Shown one piece after another: positions 16,403 through 26,615 of a stretch of 64,000 nt of DNA. Below the pieces are notes generated by a model. It ran no database searches. It was not told the origin of the DNA and saw only the letters and a program-made list of their open reading frames with translations. Source of the stretch: JAIBJN01 sp963748205 (lineage in GTDB: Bacteria; Actinomycetota; Thermoleophilia; Gaiellales; Gaiellaceae); assembly GCA_963748205.1 (NCBI GenBank), contig CAVVIB010000018.1:1-64000 (forward strand), written 5' to 3'. The translations under genes were made by a program, and so were the position numbers. Within the stretch, counting starts at the first letter, position 1. Each line of letters begins with the position of its first letter.

Positions 16403-17811
16403 GGAGCTCCTCCTCGAGGGCGCGGACAAGCGCGACCTCACGAAGCGCGAGGAGTACGAGGCCGTCGGCGGCTACAAGTCGCTGCGCAAGGCGCTCGGGA
16501 TGGAGCGCCAGGCCGTCCTCGACGAGCTGCTCGCCGCGAACGTCCGCGGCCGCGGCGGCGCGGGCTTCCCCATGGGCCGCAAGGCGAGCTTCCTGCCCAA
16601 GCCGGAGGACACACCGAAGCCGATCTACCTCGTCGTCAACGCGGACGAGTCGGAGCCGGGCACCTTCAAGGACCGCGAGATCATGCTGCGCGTCCCGCAC
16701 CTCTTCATCGAGGGCGTGATCACCGCGGCGTACACGATCGGCGCGGCCACCGCCTTCATCTACGTGCGCGGCGAGTACCTGACCGAGTTCGAGGTACTGA
16801 AGGCGGCGCTCGAGGAAGCGCGCGAGGCCGGCTACGTGGGCAAGGACCTCCTCGGCTCGGGCTTCGACCTAACCATCGTCGTGCACCGCGGCGCGGGCGC
16901 GTACATCTGCGGCGAGGAGACCGGCCTGCTCGAGTCGCTCGAGGGCAAACGCGGCCAGCCGCGGACGAAGCCGCCGTTCCCGGCGATCTCCGGCCTCTAC
17001 GCCTCGCCGACGCTGATCAACAACGTCGAGACGCTCGCCACCGTGCCCAAGATCCTCGAGATGGGCGGAAAGAAGTACGCCCGGCTCGGCGTGGAGAACT
17101 CCGCCGGCACGCGCGTCTTCTCGCTCTCCGGCAACGTCGCGCGCGGAGGCAACTACGAGCTCGAGCTCGGGACGACGCTCCGCGAGCTGATCTACGACAT
17201 CGGCGGCGGCATCCCGGACGACCGCGAGCTGAAGGCGATCATCCCGGGCGGCTCCTCCGTGCCGGTGCTGAACGCGTCGGAGGTCGACACGCCGCTCGAC
17301 TTCGACTCCATGGCCCAGGCCGGCTCGATGCTCGGCTCGGGCGCCGTGATCGTGATCGACGACCGCTGCTGCATGGTGCAGCTCGGCCTGCGGGTCGCGC
17401 AGTTCTACATGCACGAGTCGTGCGGGAAGTGCACGCCGTGCCGCGAGGGGACGCGCTGGATGGTGCAGCTCCTGCGCAAGATCGAGGACGGGGAGGCGAC
17501 CCAGGGCGAGCTCGACGTGCTCCTGGACGTCTGCGACCGGATCCTCGGCAACTGCCTCTGCCCGCTCGGCGACGCGGCCGCGATGCCCGTCGCCAGCTAC
17601 GTCGCGAAGTTCCGCGAGGAGTACCAGCGCCACATCGACGAGGGCGCCTGCCCCTTCGGCGGCGAGTCGTCGCTCCAGGGCGTGCTCGCGCCCGTCGACC
17701 AGCACCACGCGCACCTGCGCGGCCAGATCGAGGTGCCCGACGCACGCATGACCGGCCGTCCGAAGCCCGGCTCCTTTCCGGACCATGTTCGCGACGGGCC
17801 CCCCGCTTTGA
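16392..17811 (+). CDS. nuoF: NADH-quinone oxidoreductase subunit F (frame break at a C run, 17799-17804)
   Basis: NADH- and FMN-binding subunit with cluster N3, ~472 residues after correction. RGRGGAGFPMGRK is the NADH/FMN loop, ADESEPGTFKDRE and GAGAYICGEETGLLESLEG follow, and the N3 ligands are SCGKCTPCREG plus GNCLCPLGD. As sequenced there is no stop before nuoG. Dropping one C from the six-C run near 17800 gives DGPPL and a TGA at 17809, leaving ~60 bp before the nuoG GTG. A real NuoF-NuoG fusion cannot be excluded from sequence alone, but the intervening residues look non-coding. Confidence 0.92.
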
Positions 17812-17873
17812 CCGTAGCGAGGAAATCCGGTTCACCTCACAGTGTCGCCGGTCGTGATAGGCGAGGTCGAACG

Positions 17874-20076
17874 GTGAGCGCGCCCGAGCTCGTCACCGTC
17901 ACCATCGACGACCGCGAGATCCAGGTCCCCAAGGGCCAGGGCATGGTCGAGACGGCCGCGTCGGCCGGGATCGAGATCCCGGTCTTCTGCTACGAGCCGC
18001 GCCTCGGCGCTCCGGTCGGCGCCTGCCGCATGTGCCTCTGCGAGGTCGAGGGGATGCCGAAGCTCCAGGCCGCGTGCACCCTCACCGCACAGGACGGCAT
18101 GGTCCTGAAGACGGCGCAGACGAGCAAGCAGGCCGCGGAGGGCCAGGACGCGGTGCTCGAGTTCATCCTCCTCAACCACCCGCTCGACTGCCCGGACTGC
18201 GACAAGGGCGGCGAGTGCCCGCTCCAGGACCTCACGTTCCGCTACGGGCCCGGCAAGACCCGCATGCAGTTCCCGAAGCGGACGTTCGACAAGCCGATCC
18301 CGATCTCGCCCCTGATCGCGCTCGACCGCGAGCGCTGCATCCTCTGCTACCGCTGCACGCGCTTCTCGGAGAACGTCGCCGAGGACGGCCAGCTCGTGGC
18401 CGTGAACCGCGGCGCGCAGTCGATCATCGCCACCTTCGAGGACGAGCCCTACCGCGCGCCGTTCTCGGGCAACGTGCTCGAGCTCTGCCCGGTCGGGCGC
18501 GCTCACGTCGACGACGTACCGCTTCCGCGCGCGCCCGTGGGAGATCCAGAACGTGCCGACGGTCTGCGGCATGTGCCCGTCCGGATGCAACGTGTGGGCG
18601 ACGACGCGCGAAGGCAAGGTCGCGCGGATCCTCTCCCGCAACCACCCCGAGGTCCACGAGGGCTGGACGTGCGACAAGGGCCGCTTCACGTACGACCATC
18701 TGCGCGCGCCCGACCGCATCACCGCGCCGCTCGTGCGCGTGCGCCGCAGGGGCTTCGAGGAGTCCTCCTACGACGCCGCGGTCGACGCGGCCGAGGCCGG
18801 GCTGCGCGAGGCGGGCTCGTCGGTCGTCGTCGCCTTCTCCGGCGGCGAGACCGTCGAGCAGGCCAAGGCGCTCACGCGGATCGTCCGCGAGGCATGCGGC
18901 TCGGACATTGCGCTCCTCCCCGAGGAGTGGGATCCCGGTCTGGAGGCCTTCCGCGCGCCGCTCTCGGCGATCCGGGACGCGGAGCTCTGCCTCGTCCTCG
19001 GCGACCAGCCGGTGGTCGAGCGCGCCCCGGTCGTCGACCTCTGGCTGCGCTCCGCGCGCCGGGCCGGCGCCGAGGTGATCCAGGTCAACGCCGCCGGGGA
19101 CGTCCAGGCGGCGCCGGGCTCGGCCGCCCAGGTCGCTGCCTCCCTGCGCGAGGGCGACGTCCCGACCGAGCTGAAGGCCACGGCCAAGCGCCTCCGCTCC
19201 GCGAAGCGGATCGCGCTCATCTGGTCTGAGGACGACCCGACCGGCGGACGCCACGTCGGCGCCCTGGCCAACGACCTGCACGAGAACGGCAAGGCCGAGG
19301 TCTCCGTCTACGTCCTGCCGCGGACGCCCAACGGCCGCGGCGTGCCGGCCGCCTGGTACGAGGCCGGCGAGGGCCGCTCCGACCCGCCCGAGGAGGGCGA
19401 GATCGGCGCGCTGATCGTCTCCGGCGACGAGGCAGCGTACGACCCGCGCGTTGCAGAGCTGGCCGGACGCGCCCGCTTCGTCCTCACGACGGCCATGTTC
19501 CAGAGCGACCTCACCGCCTGGTCGCACGTCGTCGTGCCCGGCACGAGCTACCTCGAGCGCGACGGGACGATGGTCAACCTCGAGGGGAGGAAGCAGCGCC
19601 TCCGCCGGGCCGTCATCCCGGCCGGGCTGGACGAGCTCGAGTTCCTCTCCCGGCTGGGCGAGCGCTTCGGGCTCGACATCACCGCCTGGGCGGCGCCGAC
19701 GGCCGAGGAGCTGGCCGACCTGCCGCCGGGCGACGAGTTCGCCTGGTCGAGCCCCGACCCGCAGGCGTCGACCGGGAAGCCGGCCGGCCCCGGCCTCGAC
19801 CTGGTGCGCATCCGGTCGCTCTTCAGCGGCCCAGGGGTCGAGCGCATCCCGCAGCTCCAGTTCCAGCGCCCGGCGCCCGAGATCGAGCTCGCCTACGACG
19901 ACGCGCAGTCCCGCGGCATCGCCCCCGGCGAGACCGTGCGCGTGCTCTCGAACGGGACTTCGCGCGAGCTCCGCGCCCGGCTCAACCGCAAGCTGCGCAC
20001 CGGCGTCGCGCGCGTCTCCGACCAGCACGCAGCCGGCTTCGAGGACCGCGTGCAGGTGGAGAAGATCGGTGCCTGA
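17874..20076 (+). CDS. nuoG: NADH-quinone oxidoreductase subunit G (frame break near 18498)
   Basis: Large Fe-S subunit, ~733 residues after correction, from GTG (VSAPELVTVTIDDRE). Ligands for N1b (FCYEP, GACRMCLCEVEG), N5 (HPLDCPDCDKGGECPLQD) and N4 (CILCYRCTRF, CPVGAL) are present. A molybdopterin-oxidoreductase-like region with CGMCPSGCNVW follows. A surplus base in GTCGGGCGCGCTC near 18498 must be skipped to join ELCPVG to ALTSTTYRFRARPWEIQNV. The C-terminal half ends in a molybdopterin dinucleotide-binding-like domain (ELAYDDAQSRGIAPGETVRV). The stop overlaps nuoH. Confidence 0.92.
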
Positions 20077-21067
20077 GAGCCTGAACCAGCCCTGGTGGAT
20101 CGACGCCATCAAGGCGATCGTGATCGTGAACCTCGTGCTCGGCTGCTTCGCGTACGCCACGTGGCTCGAGCGCAAGGTCCTCGGCCGCATGCAGCTGCGC
20201 TACGGGCCGAACCGGGCGGGGCCGTACGGGCTGCTCCAGCCGATCGCCGACCTCGTCAAGCTGATCCGCAAGGAGAGCTTCGCGCCGTCCGGGGCGATCG
20301 GGCTCCTGTACTTCGCCGCGCCGGTGGTGGCCGCGTTCACCGCGCTCGCCTCCTTCAGCGTCATCCCCTTCGGCGACGTCTGGGAGATCGGCGGCTACGA
20401 CGTCACCGGCTCCGTCGTCGACGTCTCCATCGGCCTGCTGCTCCTCTTCTCGCTCGGCGCCGTCGGCATCTACGCGTTCCTCGTCGGCGGCTGGGCCAGC
20501 GACTCGAAGTTCTCGCTCCTCGGCTCCATGCGCACGGCCGCGCAGCTCGTCTCCTACGAGGTCTCGCTCGCGCTCTCCGTGCTCGGCGTCGTGATCATGG
20601 CCGAGAGCCTCTCGCTCGTCGACATCGTCGAGCGCCAGCAGGACACGCTCTGGTACGCGGCGCCGCAGATCGTCGGCCTGCTCGTCTTCTTCGTCGCCGG
20701 CGTGGCCGAGACCAACCGCGCGCCGTTCGACCTCCCCGAGGCCGAGACCGAGCTCGTCGCCGGCTACCAGACGGAGTACAGCGGCATGCGCTACGGCCTC
20801 TTCGCCATGGCCGAGTACGTCAACATGATCACGCTTTCGGGCCTCGCGGTCACGCTCTTCTTCGGCGGCTGGAGCGGCCCCGTCCTGCCCGGCCCGCTCT
20901 GGTTCGTCGTCAAGCTCGCGCTCGTCGTGTTCCTGTTCATGTGGCTCCGCGCGACCCTTCCGCGCCTGCGCTACGACCAGCTCATGCAGGTCGGCTGGAA
21001 GGTGCTGCTCCCGGTCGCCACGCTCAACGCGGTCGTCACCGCCGTCATCGTCGTGTACACCGCATGA
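20069..21067 (+). CDS. nuoH: NADH-quinone oxidoreductase subunit H
   Basis: Membrane subunit lining the quinone channel, 332 residues from a GTG overlapping the nuoG end. Eight hydrophobic segments are seen. Conserved quinone-site loops are ERKVLGRMQLRYGPNR near residue 34 and ETNRAPFDLPEAETELVAGY. The stop overlaps the nuoI ATG (ATGA). Confidence 0.95.
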   Translation: MPESLNQPWWIDAIKAIVIVNLVLGCFAYATWLERKVLGRMQLRYGPNRAGPYGLLQPIADLVKLIRKESFAPSGAIGLLYFAAPVVAAFTALASFSVIPFGDVWEIGGYDVTGSVVDVSIGLLLLFSLGAVGIYAFLVGGWASDSKFSLLGSMRTAAQLVSYEVSLALSVLGVVIMAESLSLVDIVERQQDTLWYAAPQIVGLLVFFVAGVAETNRAPFDLPEAETELVAGYQTEYSGMRYGLFAMAEYVNMITLSGLAVTLFFGGWSGPVLPGPLWFVVKLALVVFLFMWLRATLPRLRYDQLMQVGWKVLLPVATLNAVVTAVIVVYTA

Positions 21068-21561
21068 GCCCACAGCCGTTCGACAGCCTCAAGGGCTTCG
21101 CCGTGACGTTCCGGCAGATGTTCAAGAAGCCCATCACGCAGCAGTACCCGGACTACAAGCGGCCCGTCTACCCGCGCTTCCGCGGGCGCCACCGCCTCTG
21201 GAAGCACGAGAACGGCCTGGAGAAGTGCGTCGGCTGCTCGCTCTGCGCGGCCGCGTGCCCCGCGGACTGCATCCGCGTGGTCGCGGACGAGAACACGCCC
21301 GACAACCGGGTCTCGCCCGGCGAGCGCTACGCGCGCATCTACGAGATCAACCTCTCGCGCTGCATCTTCTGCGGCTACTGCGAGCTCGCCTGCCCGTTCG
21401 ACGCGATCACGCTCGAGGCCGAGTACGAGCTCTCGGAGTACTCGCGCGACGACCTCATCTATACGAAGGACATGCTCCTGGCCGAGCCCGTGAAGCGGAT
21501 GCCCGTGGCCGACCGCGACCTCTACGACACGCCCGTGTCGGTCTGGAAGGCGGAGTCGTGA
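21064..21561 (+). CDS. nuoI: NADH-quinone oxidoreductase subunit I
   Basis: Ferredoxin-like subunit with clusters N6a and N6b, 165 residues. The two ligand sets CVGCSLCAAACP and CIFCGYCELACP (C-x2-C-x2-C-x3-CP) are intact. Start is the ATG in the ATGA overlap with nuoH, and the stop overlaps the nuoJ GTG. Confidence 0.96.
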   Translation: MSPQPFDSLKGFAVTFRQMFKKPITQQYPDYKRPVYPRFRGRHRLWKHENGLEKCVGCSLCAAACPADCIRVVADENTPDNRVSPGERYARIYEINLSRCIFCGYCELACPFDAITLEAEYELSEYSRDDLIYTKDMLLAEPVKRMPVADRDLYDTPVSVWKAES

Positions 21562-22115
21562 CCGAGGTCGTGCTCGCCGCCTCAGCCGCGAACATCCTCG
21601 TCTGGCTCGTCTGGATCGTCGCGGCGCTCGCGCTCCTCGCCAGCGGCCTGGCCGTGGTGCTCTTCGCGAACCCCTTCTACAGCGCACTCGCCCTGATCGG
21701 AAACCTCGTCTCGCTCGCGATCCTCTATCTGCTGCTCTCGGCCGAGTTCGTCGCCGCCGCGCAGGTGCTCGTCTACGCGGGCGCCGTCGTGGTCATGTTC
21801 CTCTTCGTCATCGCCTACCTCGGCGGGCGCGCGGACGCGCCCTGGGCCGGGGGCCCGACGCTGCAATCCGTTGCAGCGGTCATCGCCGCGGGAGCGATTG
21901 CGCTCGAGGTCGTCGTCGTCATAGCCCTCAAGGCCGACGACGCGCTCAGCACGACCGCCGACGTCGACGGAGCCTTCGGCTCACCGGCCGAGATCGGCAC
22001 CCTCTTCCTCTCCGACCACCTGCTCGCCTTCGAGGTGACCTCCATCGTGCTGCTCGTGGCCGCGGTCGGCGGCGTCATCCTCGGCAGCTCGATGCCCAAG
22101 GAGCAGGAGGACTAG
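21558..22115 (+). CDS. nuoJ: NADH-quinone oxidoreductase subunit J
   Basis: Membrane subunit of complex I, 185 residues from the GTG in the GTGA overlap. Five hydrophobic segments; the conserved core FYSALALIGNLVSLAILYLL and LSAEFVAAAQVLVYAGAVVV (pi-bulge helix region) is clear. The stop overlaps the nuoK GTG (TAGTG). Confidence 0.94.
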   Translation: MTEVVLAASAANILVWLVWIVAALALLASGLAVVLFANPFYSALALIGNLVSLAILYLLLSAEFVAAAQVLVYAGAVVVMFLFVIAYLGGRADAPWAGGPTLQSVAAVIAAGAIALEVVVVIALKADDALSTTADVDGAFGSPAEIGTLFLSDHLLAFEVTSIVLLVAAVGGVILGSSMPKEQED

Positions 22116-22423
22116 TGCTCGGGCCGGGCATCGCCTCCTACCTCATCCTCTCGGTCGTCCTCTTCGCGACCGGCGCGTTCGGCGTCCTCATCCGCCGCAG
22201 CCCGCTGATCATCCTGCTCGCGCTCGAGATCATGCTCAACGCCGGGAACCTGGCGCTGATCGCGTTCGCGCGGCAGCAGGGCAACGGGGACGGGCAGATC
22301 TTCGCCCTCACCGTCATGGTCGTCGCCGCCGCGGAGGCCGTGCTCGGCCTGGGGCTCATCGTCGCGGTCTCCCGCAAGCGCGTCGACCTCGACGTCGACG
22401 CCCTCACCTCGCTGAAGGGCTAG
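22115..22423 (+). CDS. nuoK: NADH-quinone oxidoreductase subunit K
   Basis: 102-residue MnhC/NuoK-type proton channel subunit with three transmembrane segments. Conserved glutamates sit in LALEIMLNAGNLALIAF and AAAEAVLGLGLIVAV. GTG start coupled to nuoJ. The next gene in the operon is not nuoL but an arginase-family gene four bases downstream. Confidence 0.95.
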   Translation: MLGPGIASYLILSVVLFATGAFGVLIRRSPLIILLALEIMLNAGNLALIAFARQQGNGDGQIFALTVMVVAAAEAVLGLGLIVAVSRKRVDLDVDALTSLKG

Positions 22424-22427
22424 CGCA

Positions 22428-23285
22428 TTGCGGATCTCCCTCGTCACGGCGCCGTACCACCTCGGGCACGAGGGAGTGAGCGTCGGCGCCGGCCCCGACC
22501 GGCTGCTCGACGAGGGCGCCGTCGAGGCGCTGGAGGAGGCCGGCCACCAGGTGGACGTCGTCAGGGTCGTGCCGCAGGCGGGCTCCACGAACGAGATCGG
22601 CGCCTCCTTCGAGATCGTCCGCCGCGTGAGCGAGGCCGTGTCCCGCGCGGTTGACGAGGGCGCGTTCCCCATCGTGCTGTCCGGGAACTGCCTGAGCTCG
22701 ATCGGGATCGTCGCCGGGCTCGGGCGCGACGTGGGAATCGTCTGGCTGGACGCGCACGCCGACTTCAACACACCGGAGAGCTCGCTGAGCGGGTTCGCAG
22801 ACGGGATGGGCCTCGCGGTCCTCAGCGGGTCGAGCTGGAACACGCTGCGCGAGACCGTGCCCGGCTACCGGATCGTGCCCGAGGAGAACGTCGTCCTCGT
22901 CGGCATCAGGGACATCGACGACGGCGAGCGGGGGCGGCTGGACGGCTCACCGCTCCAGGTCGTGGATCCGGACGGAGCGGTCGAGGCGATCGGGCCGGCA
23001 GTCGACTCCCTGAGCAGCCGCGTCGAGGACGCGTACCTCCATATCGACCTCGACGTCCTCGACCCGTCGGAAGGTCACGCGAACGAGTACGCGGCGCCGG
23101 GCGGCCTCTCCGCCGACGCGGTCGAGCAGGTCGTCTCGGCGGTGACGAGCCGGCTGACCGTCCGCGCGGCCGCTCTCACGGCGTACGACCCGGCCGCCGA
23201 CGCCGACGGGCGCATCCCGCCGATCGCAAACCGGCTGCTGACCCGGATCGCCGCCGAGGCGCCCGTGGCGGCGAGGGCCTCCTGA
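22428..23285 (+). CDS. arginase/agmatinase-family protein with altered first metal site, inside nuo operon
   Basis: Ureohydrolase-fold protein, 285 residues from TTG, four bases after nuoK and overlapping nuoL by one (TGATG), so it is translated as part of the complex I operon. Two of the three metal motifs are normal: WLDAHADFN (DAHxD) and HIDLDVLDPS (DxDxxDP). The first, normally GGDHS, is SGNCLSS, replacing the metal-binding His by Cys and the Asp by Asn. The N-terminal LVTAPYHLGHEGVSVGAGPDRLL is arginase-like. Activity on arginine is doubtful; it could bind a different metal pair or act on another guanidine or amide compound. A canonical arginase is also encoded at 56869-57778. Confidence 0.8.
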   Translation: MRISLVTAPYHLGHEGVSVGAGPDRLLDEGAVEALEEAGHQVDVVRVVPQAGSTNEIGASFEIVRRVSEAVSRAVDEGAFPIVLSGNCLSSIGIVAGLGRDVGIVWLDAHADFNTPESSLSGFADGMGLAVLSGSSWNTLRETVPGYRIVPEENVVLVGIRDIDDGERGRLDGSPLQVVDPDGAVEAIGPAVDSLSSRVEDAYLHIDLDVLDPSEGHANEYAAPGGLSADAVEQVVSAVTSRLTVRAAALTAYDPAADADGRIPPIANRLLTRIAAEAPVAARAS

Positions 23286-25189
23286 TGGACGTTCTCGGCT
23301 GGACCGCGCTCTTCGCGCCTGCGGTCGCCGTCGTCGTGATCGCGCTCGTCGGGAGCAGGATCACGAGCTTCGGCGCGGGCGTGATCGCGACGGCCGCGAC
23401 GGGCTTCTCGTTCCTCTGCTCGCTCGCCATCTTCTTCGACCTGCTCGGCCGTGAGCCGGAAGAGCGCTCGGAGGTCTCGACTGCGTGGACGTGGCTGACG
23501 GCAGGGCAGCTCCGCATCGGCGCCGAGATCGTGATCGACCCGCTCTCGGTCTTCATGATGCTGGTCGTCTCCGGCGTCGGCTTCCTCATCCTCGCCTACG
23601 CCGTCGGGTACATGCACGGCGACGAGGAGGAGCGCCGCTACCACGCCTACAAGGCGCTCTTCATCTTCTCCATGCTCCTGCTCGTCCAGGCGGGGAACCT
23701 GCTCCTGCTCCTGGCCGGCTGGGGCATGGTCGGCCTGTCGTCGTACCTGCTCATCAACTACTGGCACCGGCGGCGCGAGGCCGTGGCCGCGGGCAAGAAG
23801 GCGTTCGTCATGAACGCGGTCGGCGACGCGACCTTCGTGCTCGCCCTCTTCATCCTCGTCCAGCAGATCGGCTCGCTCGACTTCGACACCGTCTTCGCCG
23901 CCGCGCCTGAGGCCCTGGGCGAGAACTCGACCCTCGCCGTGCTCGTCGCGCTCGGGCTCCTCGGCGGCGCCGTGGCCAAGTCGGCGCAGATCCCGCTCCA
24001 GACCTGGCTTCCGGACGCGATGGAGGGCCCGACGCCGGTCAGCGCCCTCATCCACGCGGCGACGATGGTGACCGCCGGCGTCTATCTGATCGCGCGCACG
24101 AGCCCGCTCTTCGAGCTCGCGATCGACGTGCGTGAGCTCGCCGGGGTGCTCGGGGCCGTGACGCTCTTCATCGCCGGGCTCGTCGCCCTCGTGCAGACGG
24201 ACATCAAGCGCGTGATCGCGTACTCGACCATGAGCCAGATCGGCTACATGTTCGTCGCCGTCGGGCTGGGGGCGTACGGGGCAGGGCTCTTCCACCTGAT
24301 GACGCACGCGTTCTTCAAGGCGCTCCTCTTCATGACGGCCGGAGTCGTCATCCACGCGCTCACCGGCGAGCAGGACATCCGCCGCATGGGAGGCCTCGGG
24401 CGCGAGCTGCCGTGGACCTACCGCGCCTTCCTCGTCGGCGCGCTCGCGCTCGCCGCGATCCCGCCGTTCGCCGGCTTCTTCTCCAAGGACGCGATCCTCG
24501 CGAGCGCTGCGAACGCCGGCACGCTGGGCTGGATCCTCTGGGGCGCCGGCGTGATCGGCGCCTTCCTCACCGCGCTCTACACGTTCAGGCTCGTCTTCAT
24601 CGTCTTCTTCGGCGAGGTCTCGGCCTTCGCGCGCGAGCACCTGCACAAGGAGCGCTTCGAGGGGCCGCTCGCGATGATGTGGCCCGTCGCGATCCTCACC
24701 GTGCTCTCCGCGGTCAGCGGCTTCCTCCAGATCCCCGGCGTCTGGCACGCGGTCGACACCTGGCTCGAGCCCGTCGTGCACTCGATCCCGGAGGCCGGCG
24801 GCGCAACGGCCCTCTTCTCGGCGCTCGTCGCGCTCGGGGCGGCGCTCGCCGGGATCGCCGTGGCCTGGGCCTTCTACCGGCGGCCGAGCGAGAAGCCGGC
24901 GGAGATCCGCCGCCGCTACCCCTGGGCGGCGAGGACGCTCGAGCACAAGCTCTACTTCGACGAGGCCTACGACGCCGCGTTCTACGAGCCGGCCTCGCGC
25001 CTGGCGACCTGGCTCGGACGCTGGATCGAGGAGCCGATCGTCCTCCGCTCCCTCGGCGGGCTCGGCATCGGCGTGAAGGACGTGTCCGACCGCGTCGGCG
25101 CCGCCCAGACCGGCCGCGTGCGCGCCTACGTCCTCGCCCTCGCCATGGGCCTGGCCGTCCTGGTGATCGTCTTCCTGGTGGCGAGCTAG
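23285..25189 (+). CDS. nuoL: NADH-quinone oxidoreductase subunit L
   Basis: Antiporter-like proton-pumping subunit, 634 residues. LLAGWGMVGLSSYLLINYW, KSAQIPLQTWLPDAMEGPTP, SALIHAATMVTAGVYLIAR and the FFKALLFMTAGVVIHAL segment with its conserved Lys/His are visible, and the C-terminal long-helix region follows. The ATG overlaps the arginase-like gene stop (TGATG). Confidence 0.96.
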   Translation: MDVLGWTALFAPAVAVVVIALVGSRITSFGAGVIATAATGFSFLCSLAIFFDLLGREPEERSEVSTAWTWLTAGQLRIGAEIVIDPLSVFMMLVVSGVGFLILAYAVGYMHGDEEERRYHAYKALFIFSMLLLVQAGNLLLLLAGWGMVGLSSYLLINYWHRRREAVAAGKKAFVMNAVGDATFVLALFILVQQIGSLDFDTVFAAAPEALGENSTLAVLVALGLLGGAVAKSAQIPLQTWLPDAMEGPTPVSALIHAATMVTAGVYLIARTSPLFELAIDVRELAGVLGAVTLFIAGLVALVQTDIKRVIAYSTMSQIGYMFVAVGLGAYGAGLFHLMTHAFFKALLFMTAGVVIHALTGEQDIRRMGGLGRELPWTYRAFLVGALALAAIPPFAGFFSKDAILASAANAGTLGWILWGAGVIGAFLTALYTFRLVFIVFFGEVSAFAREHLHKERFEGPLAMMWPVAILTVLSAVSGFLQIPGVWHAVDTWLEPVVHSIPEAGGATALFSALVALGAALAGIAVAWAFYRRPSEKPAEIRRRYPWAARTLEHKLYFDEAYDAAFYEPASRLATWLGRWIEEPIVLRSLGGLGIGVKDVSDRVGAAQTGRVRAYVLALAMGLAVLVIVFLVAS

Positions 25190-25195
25190 GAGCCG

Positions 25196-26615
25196 ATGGA
25201 GACCACGCTCCTCATCGTCCTCCCGATCGCGGCCGCGGTCGCCCTCTGGATCTTCCCGTGGGCGTCCGCGAAGGCCGCCGCCGCCTTCGCGCTCCTGATC
25301 GCGCTCGGCGAGCTTGCGCTGTGGATCGGGGTCGTGCTCAACTTCGACTTCGCCTTCCAGGGCCTGCAGGGCGAGGCGGACCGGACCTGGTTCGCCGACC
25401 TCGACGTCTCCTACCGCGTCGGGCTCTACGACTACTCGCTCTGGCTCGTCGGCCTGACCGTCGTCGTCACCGCGGCCGCGGTCGGCTACGGCTTCTGGGT
25501 CGGAAGGGAGCGCCCCGGCGTCTACCTCAGCCTCCTCCTCTTCCTCGAGGGCGCGACGATCGGCGTCTTCACGGCGCAGGACCTCGTCCTCTTCTACGTC
25601 TTCTGGGAGGCCATGCTCATCCCGCTCTACGTCCTGATCGGCGTCTGGGGCGGGCCGGGCAGGCTCGGCGCGACGTTCAAGTTCGTCGCGTACACGATCG
25701 CGGGCTCGCTCCTCATGCTCGTCGCGATCATCGCGGCGGGCCTCGGCGCCGGCACCTTCGACATGACCCAGCTCGTGGGCCAGGGCACGAGCACGTGGAT
25801 CTTCCTCGGCTTCGCGATCGCCTTCGCCGTCAAGGCGCCGCTCTGGCCGTTCCACGGCTGGCTGCCCGACGCCTACCGCGAGTCGCCGCCCGAGGTCGCC
25901 GCCGTCCTCTCCGGCGTCATCTCGAAGGCGGGCGCCTACGGCTTCCTCGCCATCGCGATCCCCTTCTACCCAGGGCCGGCCTCGGACTGGCGGACGCCGT
26001 GTGCTCGTCCTCTCGTCGATCGGGCTCGTCTACGCCTCGCTGCTCGCCTTCCGTGCGCCCGACGTGCGCGGGGTGATCGCGTACTCGAGCCTGGCGCAGA
26101 TGAACCTGATCCTGATCGGGATCTTCGCGGCCAACTCGTCCGGCTACACGGGCGCGCTGCTCCAGATGGTCAACCACGGCCTCATCTCGGCGGCGCTCTT
26201 CCTCCTGGCCGGGGCGATCGAGCGCCGCACGACCACCGGTGAGCTGGCTCGCCTCGGAGGCATGGCACGCGGGCGGCCCATCCTGGCCACGATCCTCATC
26301 GCCACCGGCGTGATCGCGCTCGCCGTGCCCGGGTCGACGGCATTCGCCGCCGAGTTCCTCGTCCTGAACGGCGTCTTCGCCGTCGGCTGGGGCTGGGCGG
26401 TCGTCGGCGCCGTCGCCATCGTGCTCGCGGCCATGTACATGCTGCGCCTGATCTCGGCAGTCCTGCACGAGAACGTGGGCCCGGCCGTGCCCGCAGAGGC
26501 GCTCGACCTCCGCCCGGCCGAGATCGGCGTCATCGCCCCGCTCCTCGTCGTCCTGCTCGCGCTCTCCTTCTGGCCGGCGGCCATCACCGAGCGGCTCTCG
26601 GGAGTGCTCTTCTAG
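25196..26615 (+). CDS. nuoM: NADH-quinone oxidoreductase subunit M (frame break near 26000)
   Basis: Second antiporter-like subunit, ~472 residues after correction. FYVFWEAMLIPLYVLIGVWG has the conserved Glu, KAPLWPFHGWLPDAYRESPP the conserved Lys, and VNHGLISAALFLLAGAIE the third motif. A surplus T near 26000 (GACGCCGTGTGCTCG) separates SDWRTP from VLVLSSIGLVYASLLAFR. Reading through it gives a premature nonsense tail. Stop and nuoN GTG overlap (TAGTG). Confidence 0.93.

Noticed and set aside
16392..19229. Apparent NuoF-NuoG fusion (945 codons)
   Set aside because: Residues between the two look non-coding, dropping one C from a six-C run gives a stop near 17809, and the end of this frame inside NuoG is itself a frame break. 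A fusion is not fully excluded.
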